In this document: positions 43,581 to 51,929 of the stretch, piece by piece
How positions within the stretch are numbered: position 1 is the stretch's first letter
Layout: each line of letters opens with the position of its first letter
Made by a program: the position numbers and the translations under genes
The notes under the pieces: model-generated
Databases searched by the model: none
The model's input: the letters and a program-made list of their open reading frames with translations, nothing else
Told to the model about the DNA's origin: nothing
Source of the DNA: DAOPYU01 sp942493245
GTDB lineage: Bacteria; Sumerlaeota; Sumerlaeia; UBA8349
Length of the DNA stretch: 64,000 nt
Reading direction: 5' to 3'
Assembly (NCBI GenBank): GCA_942493245.1
Contig: OW818685.1
Span: 4,898,001 to 4,962,000 of the forward strand

Positions 43581-44321
43581 TCAGGACTTGACCGCTGGAT
43601 CCAAGTCCGGGGGTAATTCGCTTTCTCCGGGGTCCTGGGGCTCCTGATTTTTTTTCACCGTCCTTCTTTCAAACAAAACGAGAACACCCGCGCCCAACGC
43701 CATGCAGGCCAGGAGGGCTTCGGTCAACCAGCCGATCAGAGGGAACAGGGTGGCCAGTTCCACCACCGCGCCCCCGCGCAGAAGAGCGCCCGCCGGAGAG
43801 ACCTCGGATTGAGGGATGGCCAGACGGCGCCCGACCGCCGCGTACACACCCGCCAGACCCAGAAACAAAGCCCCCAGCAGGGCCACGAAAAACAAAAGAG
43901 CGAACAGAGAGACGAGAGGCGCTTTCTTGCCAACCTCTCCGAGTACGATCAGGATGGCCGTGGCGAAAACAAGATCCACCAGGCCGATCAGGAACATCCG
44001 GCCCGGCTGGGTGGCAATGCGTTCGTTGGCGCGTTCGACCCGGGCGGGGTCAAGCGCCTGAATCACCAGGGCCACCGCAACCTTGGCCGTCTTCATCATC
44101 AGGCCAAGCAGCAACAGCAGGATGCAGAAGACTGTTTTTCCGGGCGCAGGGGGCGGGTTTCCTCCTGTCTTTTGCGGGAGAGCGTCCGCGGCCCAACCCG
44201 GTTCCGCCAGGAGAAAGAACGCGCAAAGAGCCACTCCTCCCCAGACGAGACCGGACCCGAGTCGGCTGTCAGGCTGTTGGCGCTTGGCGTCTGTCTTCTG
44301 TTCAATGTGTATGTGTGACAT
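43581..44321 (-). CDS. Integral membrane protein with N-terminal export signal, unknown
   Basis: 246 residues from the ATG at 44321, preceded by AAAGGTGA; a GTG 9 bases upstream is an alternative. An N-terminal hydrophobic segment (GGVALCAFFLLAEPGWAA) is followed by about five membrane helices, including VFCILLLLLGLMMKTAKV, FLIGLVDLVFATAILIVLG, LVSLFALLFFVALLGALFLG and LIGWLTEALLACMALGAGVLV. The C-terminal tail is soluble and Asp/Pro-rich. The helix pattern loosely recalls C-terminal membrane domains attached to some bactofilins, but no bactofilin domain is present. Family not recognised. Confidence 0.7.
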   Translation of the reverse strand: MSHIHIEQKTDAKRQQPDSRLGSGLVWGGVALCAFFLLAEPGWAADALPQKTGGNPPPAPGKTVFCILLLLLGLMMKTAKVAVALVIQALDPARVERANERIATQPGRMFLIGLVDLVFATAILIVLGEVGKKAPLVSLFALLFFVALLGALFLGLAGVYAAVGRRLAIPQSEVSPAGALLRGGAVVELATLFPLIGWLTEALLACMALGAGVLVLFERRTVKKNQEPQDPGESELPPDLDPAVKS

Positions 44322-44544
44322 GGGGATCACCTTTCCGGGATCGAGATGTATGCAATCTGAAAATCGTTTCTGAAAACCTTCACCTTGAAAACCGCGTCAA
44401 AAACCCAAGCCGTCTGTACTCTACCGGATTTGATCTACCCAGAGAGAGTGATCCGCAGGAAAAAAACCGGAGGTCGAAAAAGGGGCGGGGCAAGCGCCCA
44501 ACTGCGGTCTTCAGATTCACGGATCGAATGCGCGCCATGATCGG

Positions 44545-45441
44545 TTATTTCCGGGCCACAAGGTATTTCTCAAACCACGCCACTGTGGCTTCGCGCGCCT
44601 GGTCGGCGTATTTTTTGCTGAAACCGTGTTCCGCCCCTTTCAGGACGATCAGATCGGCCGGCACCCCTGCTTGCTTGAACGCTTCGAGCATTCTTTCACT
44701 GTGCTCAAGGGGAACCAGCTTGTCCCGGTCTCCATGCAACAGGAGCGTCGGAGCGTCGTCCGGACTGACTTGAAGCAGAGGCGAACAACCGGACGCCTTC
44801 TGCTTGTCGAATCGCAACGCGGGGAAGCTTTGGGCGGCTTGCGTCCCGCTTTTCACCCAGGGCCGCAGATCGGTCGGGGCAAAATTGGCCACGACGCAGG
44901 CCACCCGGTCGCTCTGGCGCAGCGCTTCGTCCTCGGCCTTCGGATCGCCGCTGTCCGATGCGGTTCCAAGCATCAGCGAGAGGTGACCGCCCGCGCTCGA
45001 ACCGGTTACACCCAGCCGCTCGGGATCCACTCCGTAGTCCGCCGCCGTCTTGCGGATGAACCGCACACAGAGCCGCACATCCTCGACCGCCTCCGGGACC
45101 GTGTATCGCGGGGAACTGCTGTGCCGGACCAGGAAGATCGTAAACCCTTTGTCAACCAGGTACTTGTACCACCCCTCAATTTTTTCCGGTGGGATCCAGG
45201 CCGAAAGCCACCCGGCGCTGATCATGGACAATATCCCAGCGCCGTTGGCGTTCTGGAGCGGTTTGACAACATCGAACGTCAACGCCATTCCATCCTTGTG
45301 CCCATAGACCACATCGCGCATGTAGAGGTATTTTTCTCCCGGTTTGGTCTCGGGTTGTTTTTCGGTCCTCTCCTGCGCAAAACCCGGTAGGGTCCACAGC
45401 ATCAGGAAAAGGATCGGGACCATTTGTTTCGTGTGTTGCAT
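44545..45441 (-). CDS. Secreted alpha/beta hydrolase, BD-FAE/esterase type
   Basis: 298 residues with a signal peptide (MVPILFLMLWTLPGFAQ). Motifs: nucleophile elbow GSSAGGH, acid region LLHGDRDKLVPL, and catalytic His in KGAEHGFSKKYA. The oxyanion region is SMISAGWLSAWIP. Members deacylate carbohydrate esters or small acyl substrates. It lies 60 bases downstream of the anti-sigma-like gene, on the same strand, so could belong to the sigma operon. Substrate unknown. Confidence 0.88.
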   Translation of the reverse strand: MQHTKQMVPILFLMLWTLPGFAQERTEKQPETKPGEKYLYMRDVVYGHKDGMALTFDVVKPLQNANGAGILSMISAGWLSAWIPPEKIEGWYKYLVDKGFTIFLVRHSSSPRYTVPEAVEDVRLCVRFIRKTAADYGVDPERLGVTGSSAGGHLSLMLGTASDSGDPKAEDEALRQSDRVACVVANFAPTDLRPWVKSGTQAAQSFPALRFDKQKASGCSPLLQVSPDDAPTLLLHGDRDKLVPLEHSERMLEAFKQAGVPADLIVLKGAEHGFSKKYADQAREATVAWFEKYLVARK

Positions 45442-45501
45442 GGACGATCTCCTTCGGTATCGCGTGCTCTGGTGATTGATTTCCGCCTCAGACTGACCCG
45501 C

Positions 45502-46059
45502 TCAGGGCGTCGGACGGGTCGGGTTTCCTTTCGGCTGACGGGCCAACCAGGCATTCAACGCAAAGGCAATCCCCGATACGGTGACAATCCATCCGGCCAA
45601 CACATGCGGGGAGGAAAAAATCTGACCGGCGCTCCAGAGCGAATAAAAGCGCATCCAGATCTGTTCCCCGGCGCTCTCGGCGACGGCGACCCCGTTCCAC
45701 AACGCCTCTTCACTCTGCGTAACCACGGGAACGCTTTCCCACATTCGGAGACCGACCGCTGTGAGCGCGATCAGAACACTCGCCGCGGCCAGACCCCAGA
45801 GCGAAACGAACGCGGGGCGCGGCGCGGGATGCGGCAGGCGCGCCACCCGGTCCATCACCCGGTCCGTGAAATCGGACGAGAGGGCGGGCCGGGGCAGGTG
45901 CGCGGTATCCGACACAATGCGGCGCAGGAGAGCGTACTCACGCGCCAGTTCCGGATTGGCCACCAGGGCGGCGCCGAAATCGCGCAACTCGCGCGAGGTC
46001 ATCGGCTCGCCGTGCAGGGCTTTCTCAAGCAGAATTTCGTGGGAGGTCGGGGTGGACAT
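45502..46059 (-). CDS. Putative anti-sigma factor, single-pass membrane protein
   Basis: 185 residues from the ATG at 46059, with GAGGAATACC upstream. The cytoplasm-side N-terminus (~1-90) is soluble (ALHGEPMTSRELRDFGAALVANPELAREYALL). A membrane helix FVSLWGLAAASVLIALTAVGL follows, then a short region and a second hydrophobic stretch AGWIVTVSGIAFALNAWLA. It lies 38 bases downstream of an ECF sigma gene. That context and topology suggest an anti-sigma factor; the HxxxCxxC zinc motif of ZAS anti-sigmas is absent. Confidence 0.7.
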   Translation of the reverse strand: MSTPTSHEILLEKALHGEPMTSRELRDFGAALVANPELAREYALLRRIVSDTAHLPRPALSSDFTDRVMDRVARLPHPAPRPAFVSLWGLAAASVLIALTAVGLRMWESVPVVTQSEEALWNGVAVAESAGEQIWMRFYSLWSAGQIFSSPHVLAGWIVTVSGIAFALNAWLARQPKGNPTRPTP

Positions 46060-46097
46060 GGTATTCCTCATTTCCGGCGGCGCAAGGAGACGCAGCA

Positions 46098-46709
46098 TCA
46101 GAAAAATCGGTCCAACCGGTCGCGCAGAGTTTTACGCGCCCGGTGGAGCAGGACTTTGACGGCCGGTTCGCTCGAACCGGTGATGGTGGCTATTTCCGCA
46201 ATCGAACACTCCTCTTCGTAGCGGAGCGTAAAGGCGGTCCGCATTTTCGCGCCCAGCGCCTGAATCTCTCCCTTCAGCCGCCCGACCCACTCCTCGCGCA
46301 GGAGTTGGGTCGCGGGAGAGGGCGAAGAAGCCGGGGCGGACGGAGACGGCTCGGGGAGCGTTTCCATGGACTCGAGCCGCGGGCGGGCGCCGCGCGCGCG
46401 CAACGCGCTCAGCGCCGTACGGTTGGCAATGGTCAGGAGCCAGGTGGAAAAAGCCCAATGCGCGTCGTAGCGCCCGAGACTCGAATACGCTTTCAGAAAA
46501 GTCTCCTGCGCCAGTTCTTCCGCCTCCGAGGGATTCTCGACAAGACGCTGAACCGTCTGAAAGACCTTCTGCTGGTACCGCTCGACCAGTTCTCGGAAGG
46601 CCTCCCGGTCTCCCTCCAGCACACGCCGAACGGCAGCCAGATCCGCTTCCTGGGATCGGGCCGCCGCCGGTTGGGTTCTGAAAGGGGACGAAGAGGGTCT
46701 GTCTGACAT
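46098..46709 (-). CDS. ECF-family RNA polymerase sigma factor
   Basis: 203 residues. Region 2 is seen in FRELVERYQQKVFQTVQRLVENPSEAEELAQETFLKAY and HWAFSTWLLTIANRTALSALRAR. Region 4 is seen in LRYEEECSIAEIATITGSSEPAVKVLLHRARKTLRDRL, a typical helix-turn-helix. It directs RNA polymerase to a stress or envelope regulon, presumably controlled by the downstream membrane protein. A secreted protein gene (46753-47754) lies 43 bases upstream on the same strand. Confidence 0.93.
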   Translation of the reverse strand: MSDRPSSSPFRTQPAAARSQEADLAAVRRVLEGDREAFRELVERYQQKVFQTVQRLVENPSEAEELAQETFLKAYSSLGRYDAHWAFSTWLLTIANRTALSALRARGARPRLESMETLPEPSPSAPASSPSPATQLLREEWVGRLKGEIQALGAKMRTAFTLRYEEECSIAEIATITGSSEPAVKVLLHRARKTLRDRLDRFF

Positions 46710-46752
46710 CGAAAGGAAACGCCCCTGTTTTTTGTCTGATCCCGAGACTGTT

Positions 46753-47754
46753 TTACTGGGCGGCCGGTTGAACCGGTTGAGCCTGCTGGGCCTGTTGCGC
46801 CTGCTGCTGGGCTTTCAACTTGCCGAGCTGGTCAACCCACGTTAACAGTTCCGGGGCCGAAGCGGCAAGCGAAGACGAAACCAGCGTGTCCTGCACACCG
46901 AGTTCAATGCGCTTGGCGATGCCAGGCGCTTCGGGGTGACGGCTGTACAGCTTCCCGGCGGCCAGGAAACCGGCAGCCATCTGCCCCCACTGCGTGGCGG
47001 CCTCGGCGTCGGACGTTTCAAGTTGAGAGCGCAGGGCAAGCTGGTCGCCTTCGAGCGCCACACTGACCCCGAGGGTCTTGAGAGAATTGACAAAAGGCGC
47101 CTCCGGGCGCTCCGCGGGAACTTCCCCCGGCGCAAGCACCACCAGCGTCAACAACGCATTCTGGGGCAGGGCGGCGCGGCGCTTGGCATAGTCGGCCTGG
47201 GCGGAGAGCCGATCGGGCAAGCGCCCATCCGAAAGCGCCAAAGCCCGTTCCACCGCCGCCTGACGCCCCATCGCCAACAGGCCGTCCTTCAGGAACGACG
47301 CATACCGCAGTTCGTTGTCGTCCGCGCTCCAGTATTCGTAAACGGTCGAGGAGCCGGAGGCTATTTCCTTGAACTGCGCCGAAAGCTTCAGAAAGTTCAC
47401 CACGCCATCCCGGCTCAAACGCCCCTGAAGCAGCATCAGCCCTTCCTGCTTCTTCTCCTTATCCAGGTAACCGGCAAACAGAATCTGATCCAGATCCTTG
47501 AGCAGGTCCACCGAGGTCATCTGGCGCAGATTGTTGATAAAGGTCTGGGCCGACGGGTTCAACACCCGCTCGCGAATCGGCTGCAGGGCGGGAGACTCGA
47601 CAAATTGCCGGACATCCAGCTGCGCGACAAACTGATAACCCGCCGGCAGGGAATCCTCAAGACCGCCCTGCGCCCGGGCCGGCAAGGCCAACCCCAGAAA
47701 AGTGATGCAAAGAAGCAGTGCCGACAGAAATGAAGTGGTTCTCTGGACTCGCAT
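46753..47754 (-). CDS. Secreted protein, unknown, in the sigma operon
   Basis: 333 residues with a signal peptide (LSALLLCITFLGLALPARAQ). The mature part has an alternating alpha/beta pattern without membrane segments (LPAGYQFVAQLDVRQFVESPALQPIRERV, DQILFAGYLDKEKKQEGLMLLQGRL). It resembles DUF3352-like periplasmic proteins, but that assignment is tentative. The tail is Gln/Ala low complexity (QQQAQQAQQAQPVQPAAQ). As first gene of a probable operon with sigma and anti-sigma, it may be a target or sensor of that regulon. Confidence 0.75.
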   Translation of the reverse strand: MRVQRTTSFLSALLLCITFLGLALPARAQGGLEDSLPAGYQFVAQLDVRQFVESPALQPIRERVLNPSAQTFINNLRQMTSVDLLKDLDQILFAGYLDKEKKQEGLMLLQGRLSRDGVVNFLKLSAQFKEIASGSSTVYEYWSADDNELRYASFLKDGLLAMGRQAAVERALALSDGRLPDRLSAQADYAKRRAALPQNALLTLVVLAPGEVPAERPEAPFVNSLKTLGVSVALEGDQLALRSQLETSDAEAATQWGQMAAGFLAAGKLYSRHPEAPGIAKRIELGVQDTLVSSSLAASAPELLTWVDQLGKLKAQQQAQQAQQAQPVQPAAQ

Positions 47755-48005
47755 GTTGTGTTCCTCCTCGTGGTGATACGGATCTTTCTTCTCCGCGCCC
47801 GAAACCCTCCTGCGCGTTTTCTGTAAGTCTTATACGCACCGGGCGGGAAAAGGTTACAGAGGAGGGGCGAAAAAAGTACAAAGACCCATGTTAAATGTTT
47901 GAGGTTCCCTCCCGATACCTTTTCTGGCATGATGGGCAACCAGAGACTTCGATTCCTCCTGGAATCGGTCCCCGAGATCCTCCCCGGAAGAAAGCGAACC
48001 CGCAC

Positions 48006-48812
48006 GTGGTCCAATCGCGCAAGAAAAAACATCCGAAACTCCTCGGCAGCCACCAGCGCTCCTGGGTCTGGGGACGGCACGCCGTGCTCGAGATCCTCCA
48101 CGCCCAGCAATGGCCCGCACGCGAGGTCTATCTGGACGAGGCGCTGGCGCCCTGCGACCTGCAGGTCGCGCGCTCCCTGGCCGAACAGATGGGCGCCGAG
48201 GTCGCCATCGAACCCGCCGAACGCCTGACCCAACTCTGCAACACCGCCGAGCACCAGGGTTACCTGGCGCGCATGCGCCCCTTCCCCTATGCCGACGCCG
48301 ACGCGATGCTGGCCCACCCGGCGCTCGACGGCTCGGGCCCGGCGCCCCTCTTTGCCCTCCTCGACGGCATTCAGGACCCGTTCAACTTCGGCGCAATCGT
48401 CCGCTCCGCCGAGGCGCTCGGGGTCGCCGCCGTGGCCATCGGCGGGCATCGCCAGGCCGAAGTGACCAGCCAGGTGGCGCGCAGCTCGGCGGGCGCGGTC
48501 AACCGCCTCCCCATTGTGCGGGTCGAGGATCTGCCCGACCTGGCCCGGCGTCTTCAGGAACGCGGCGTCCGGCTCGCCGCCGCCAGTGAAAAGGCGGCCC
48601 GCGCCTGCGCCGAGTGGGACTTCTCAACGCCCACCGCGCTCGTCCTGGGCAACGAGGGCCACGGCGTGTCGCCCGAATTGATGGACCTGTGCGACGCGCG
48701 CCTCTGCGTGCCCCAGCACGGCGGCATCGGTTCGCTCAACGTGGCCGCCGCCGCCGCGATCCTCTTCTACGAAGCGGCCCGCCAGCGCGCGCCGCAGACC
48801 GGGCGCGAATAA
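48006..48812 (+). CDS. rlmB: 23S rRNA 2'-O-methyltransferase of the TrmH/SpoU (RlmB-like) family
   Basis: 268 residues from a GTG at 48006 preceded by GGAAGAAAG. The frame opens at an ATG at 47895, but the extra 37 residues are Pro-rich and unlike the family. Motifs: VWGRHAVLEIL (substrate-binding N-domain), DGIQDPFNFGAIVRSAEALG (motif 1), LVLGNEGHGVS (motif 2) and VPQHGGIGSLNVAAAAAILFYE (motif 3), which form the SAM-binding knot. It probably methylates the ribose of G2251 in 23S rRNA; TrmH-family specificity is inferred from overall layout. Confidence 0.88.
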   Translation: MVQSRKKKHPKLLGSHQRSWVWGRHAVLEILHAQQWPAREVYLDEALAPCDLQVARSLAEQMGAEVAIEPAERLTQLCNTAEHQGYLARMRPFPYADADAMLAHPALDGSGPAPLFALLDGIQDPFNFGAIVRSAEALGVAAVAIGGHRQAEVTSQVARSSAGAVNRLPIVRVEDLPDLARRLQERGVRLAAASEKAARACAEWDFSTPTALVLGNEGHGVSPELMDLCDARLCVPQHGGIGSLNVAAAAAILFYEAARQRAPQTGRE

Positions 48813-48817
48813 ACCCC

Positions 48818-49040
48818 AAAACCGCCGTTGAGGGGGGAAAACGAGTCCTTTGTTCTTGCGATATGGGGCAAAAAGGGTTTTGACTCGGTCCCCTTTGGGG
48901 TGAGGTTTTCTGACTGCGCCAATCGGGAGATTGGCGTAGTCGGAAACCGCTTTCTCCCCATAAAAAGGGCCTTCCCGGGAGGGAGGGCGTCCCGCCCGCC
49001 TGAAAGAAAACCGGACGACAGGCGTTCAACTGCGGTTTTC
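48818..49040. mobile_element. ~223-bp MITE-like element, copy 2 (inverted)
   Basis: Ends AAAACCGCCGTTGAG (48818-48832) and TTCAACTGCGGTTTTC (49025-49040). Read in reverse complement it is collinear with 43177-43397 throughout, including the CGCCAATCTCCCGATTGGCG core and the GGGAGGGCGTCCCGCCCGCC palindrome. It begins 5 bases after the rlmB stop. No open reading frame of note. Confidence 0.7.
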
Positions 49041-49189
49041 AGGATGAAAAAACCTGTCCCTTGAATCTATCCGTGTCTGTTTTTCTGTAAATCTTTAGTC
49101 AACTTCTGTAAGCGCCTGTGCCCAAAACCTTCTTTTTGTCGATCAGAACATTTTGAGTCGTATTGTGCCCCTGCAAAGAGATTGCATTT

Positions 49190-49394
49190 GGCCCCGGAGG
49201 GGCCTTCCCATCAGTAGCCGTGGGTGACCGAAGGGAACCCACGGAAAAGAGATCACAAATTTCGCACCCTGAAGGGGTGCCCCAAAACAAGGATAGATTT
49301 CAAGGACAGGTTGAGGTCCTTTGTGCCTGCGCTTCTTCGTGTTAAATTCTTCTGCGTTTTCCGGTTTTGGGCGGACACGCAGGTCCGCCCCTAC
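49190..49394. repeat. BIME-like cluster plus GGCGGACACGCAGGTCC palindrome
   Basis: Contains GGCCCCGGAGGGGCC (near 49192), the GTGACCGAAGGGAAC palindrome at 49218-49244 and GCACCCTGAAGGGGTGCC (near 49265). GGGCGGACACGCAGG / TCCGCCCCTAC follows at 49369-49394. The space 49041-49436 contains no supported gene. Confidence 0.6.
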
Positions 49395-49436
49395 AACTAC
49401 TTCCGGATTCCGTCAAATTTCCCTACACCGTCCCCC

Positions 49437-50651
49437 CTATTTCCCGCTGCTCTTCCCCTCGGGGAACAACCCGCAGACCACCTGCGCGTAGAGCCGGTGC
49501 CCGAAATCGTTCGGATGGTTGTAACCGTTCCCGCTCAGGTCGGAGAACGATTTCCGCTTGAGCAGTTCCAACCACGGCGTAGTCACGTCCGCCACCGCCA
49601 CGTGCGCTCCCTCCAGGCGCCGCAGCGCCTCGCGGTACTCGCAGAACCGCTCCGCCGGAAAGGCGCGCGGATTGCCCGTCATCGGCGCGATCAGCACGAC
49701 ATCGGCCTCTGGGCAAGCGGTCTGAACGGCGTCGCGCAGCTGGCGCATGAGCGCCTCGAAGTCCGCCGCCGGTTCCCCGTGGTTCATGCCGAACGCCAGC
49801 AGGACCAAGTCCGGCTTCTCCGCCGCCACCTTCTCGACCTGAGTCAGCCCCCAATCGGCCCGTGTCCCCGCGACCCCCAGGTTCGTCAACGTCACCTCTG
49901 AGCCGAAGCGCGCCGCGAGCGTGTTGGCGACCAGATGCGGGTAGTTGGGCTGGTACGGCGGCGCCAGCGCGGGCTTGAAGCCGGACGCGTTGTACCCCTC
50001 CGTGATGCTGTCGCCGAGCGACACCACCTTCAGCGGTTGCCGCGTCCGCAACTTCGCCAGGCTGCGCGCCAGCCGCTCCGGTTGCGCCGGAGCCTCCGGC
50101 AAATCCCACGTCCCCGCGTGCTCGTAGGTCGCCTGCGTCTGCAAGTCGTGGAAGACGTGTCCCTCCGAAAAGAAAATGCCATTGATGGAGTTGGGGCTGC
50201 CCGCCGGTGGGGACATCTGCGCGGCGGTCTTGAACGGAATCCGCGACGAGGCCGTCAGTTCGATCACGTCCGACCCCGGCTTCCAGACAAAGTCCTGTCC
50301 CTCGACATACGGCATCACACCATCCGGATGCGTGAGCGTCGGCGGCGCGCTCGGCGTGAACAGCAGCCGCCCCGTCGCCACCGGCTTCCCCTCTTCCTGA
50401 ATGAAGAGGATCGGCTCCCCTTCCATCTTCTTCGCCCGCCAGAACGGCTCACCCAGCGCGGTCTTCTCGGATGCGGCGTTTTGGGGTACCGCTTTCTCAA
50501 CCGTCCCCTTTTCAGGAGCCTTCCCCCCGTCCTCCGCCGCCGCCCACCCCGAGCCGCACCAGACGGCGCCGACCAGAACGGCAAGAATCAGAACGGGACA
50601 CCGGAATCCCGATAGAGTCCGTTCACCCGTAAGATTCAAAGTCTTTTTCAT
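49437..50651 (-). CDS. Secreted SGNH/GDSL hydrolase
   Basis: 404 residues from the ATG at 50651, beginning a signal peptide (CPVLILAVLVGAVWCGSGWAAA). The N-terminal ~150 residues form a beta-sandwich-like region. The SGNH domain follows: SLGDSITEGYN (block I serine), LTNLGVAGTRA (Gly block), LAFGMNHGEP (block III Asn) and NGYNHPNDFGH (block V Asp/His). Members deacetylate polysaccharides or hydrolyse esters. It has its own upstream region of repeats, so it is probably a single transcript. Confidence 0.9.
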   Translation of the reverse strand: MKKTLNLTGERTLSGFRCPVLILAVLVGAVWCGSGWAAAEDGGKAPEKGTVEKAVPQNAASEKTALGEPFWRAKKMEGEPILFIQEEGKPVATGRLLFTPSAPPTLTHPDGVMPYVEGQDFVWKPGSDVIELTASSRIPFKTAAQMSPPAGSPNSINGIFFSEGHVFHDLQTQATYEHAGTWDLPEAPAQPERLARSLAKLRTRQPLKVVSLGDSITEGYNASGFKPALAPPYQPNYPHLVANTLAARFGSEVTLTNLGVAGTRADWGLTQVEKVAAEKPDLVLLAFGMNHGEPAADFEALMRQLRDAVQTACPEADVVLIAPMTGNPRAFPAERFCEYREALRRLEGAHVAVADVTTPWLELLKRKSFSDLSGNGYNHPNDFGHRLYAQVVCGLFPEGKSSGK

Positions 50652-50774
50652 GTTCGTGATCCTTTCTGCTTCAGACGACTCTCTCCCGGAATCAACGCAA
50701 GCCGCATCCACAAAGAGATTCTCCGCGTCTCCGCGCCTCCGCGCGATTCATTTTTCTGATTCTCTCTGTGTTCT

Positions 50775-50802
50775 GGGCGGACACGCAGGTCCGCCCCTAC
50801 GG
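50775..50802. repeat. GGCGGACACGCAGGTCC palindrome
   Basis: GGGCGGACACGCAGG followed by TCCGCCCCTACGG, nearly identical to 49369-49394 and 36687-36714. GTCTCCGCGCCTCCGCGCGA just upstream belongs to the 'ctccgcgcctccgcgcga' family also at 34255. Confidence 0.6.
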
Positions 50803-50855
50803 TGCGGGGCCGCCTCTCCAGGCCTGTTGCGATACGAGTGGTTCCGTTTCGACCC

Positions 50856-50920
50856 CATGGAACCGCGAAAAGCGCGAACGACACGAAAATAGAGGTTTTC
50901 GCGTCTTTCGCGGTTCCATG
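50856..50920. repeat. Long inverted repeat at a 3' gene end
   Basis: CATGGAACCGCGAAAAGCGC and onward (50856-50878) pairs with TTCGCGTCTTTCGCGGTTCC and onward (50898-50920), ~23 bp with two mismatches and a 19-base loop. It lies 5 bases beyond the stop codon of the minus-strand gene at 50926. It could act as a terminator or 3' stabiliser. Confidence 0.55.
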
Positions 50921-50925
50921 CGGTT

Positions 50926-51624
50926 CTACTGCACCTGACCGTGACTCGCTTCTTTTGCGTAGGCGTACAGGGCGTCCGGGAACCGCCGCTTGTGGTGGTT
51001 CGGCCAGCCCTTGAGCGCAAACTTCACCTCGTTGTGCGCGTGCGGCTGGATGTGACCCAGACCGTGCAGCGCGCTCTCGATACAGGCGATGTGGTCGATC
51101 CTCAGAACCTGCTCCAGCACACCGGCCACGGCGGCGTAGAACCGCTCCTTCCCCGGAGCGCGCCCCCAGTAGTCCAGCCCCGATTCGTCCCACAGCATGT
51201 AGCACCGCAGGTTCAGGTGATTGAGCGGGCGCCGCCCCTCATCCACATGCGACATCCGGTCCTCGCACCGCCGGGCGAAACAGTCGGTGTATAGCGTCAG
51301 AAGGGACTCGATCGCCTCGATCCGGTCGGCAACCGGAACCGCTTCACTCTTGAGCGCGTCGACCACGCCGGAACAGGTGGGGATGAACAAATAGTCCAAC
51401 CCCAGTGTCACCTGCCCATCGGAGAACGGCTCCAGGTCCGTCCCGCACCGCCGGCAGGTCGCCGTCAGCAGCCGCAACAGTTCCAGCGGCTCGGCGTGAA
51501 AGCCCTCAAATTCGTATTCATCATACCACTTCTTCCGCGTCACCGGCCGATCAAACACAAACCGAATCCAGTCGTCGTAATGGGGAGGGGCGGGAAAGTA
51601 AGGTGAAGGAGGTTTGGGGGACAT
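50926..51624 (-). CDS. Hypothetical soluble protein, 232 residues
   Basis: Starts at 51624. No signal peptide or membrane segment. Notable features are TATCRRCGTDLEPF, FIPTCSGVVDALKS, a Tyr/Trp-rich centre (RCYMLWDESGLDYWGRAP), and a C-terminal alpha-helical stretch with several His (ESALHGLGHIQPHAHNEVKFALKGWPNHHKRRFPDAL). I do not recognise the family, though the pattern recalls small immunity-like or HEAT-like proteins. Repeats flank it on both sides. Confidence 0.7.
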   Translation of the reverse strand: MSPKPPSPYFPAPPHYDDWIRFVFDRPVTRKKWYDEYEFEGFHAEPLELLRLLTATCRRCGTDLEPFSDGQVTLGLDYLFIPTCSGVVDALKSEAVPVADRIEAIESLLTLYTDCFARRCEDRMSHVDEGRRPLNHLNLRCYMLWDESGLDYWGRAPGKERFYAAVAGVLEQVLRIDHIACIESALHGLGHIQPHAHNEVKFALKGWPNHHKRRFPDALYAYAKEASHGQVQ

Positions 51625-51699
51625 GGTTTATTCTTCTGTTTTTGTGATTCTACTAACATCCTGAAAAGACACTTACGCAACGAGAGAACCAGACCGCGA

Positions 51700-51925
51700 G
51701 AATCCCGAAGGGATTCCCTTTGAGTAGCCGTGGGTGACCGAAGGGAACCCGCGGGTCCTGTCCCTGTAATTATTCCAACCCCGGAGGGGTTGCCCTATCA
51801 TATGTTTTTCTTGTTGGGGCACCCCTTCAGGGTGCAAAGTTTGTGATCTCCTTTCCGTAGGTTCCCTTCGGTCACCTACGGCTATTCAAGGGCGGCCCCT
51901 TCAGGGCCCCAAACAAGACGTTTCC
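51700..51925. repeat. Two head-to-head BIME-like units
   Basis: Unit 1 has GAATCCCGAAGGGATTCC (51700) and the GTGACCGAAGGGAAC palindrome at 51728-51754. Unit 2, in opposite orientation, has GGCACCCCTTCAGGGTGC (51820), the inverted palindrome at 51855-51881, and GGCCCCTTCAGGGCC (51893). CAACCCCGGAGGGGTTG (51777) lies between them. They fill the space between 50926-51624 and the PLD-like gene. Confidence 0.65.
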
Positions 51926-51929
51926 CAAT

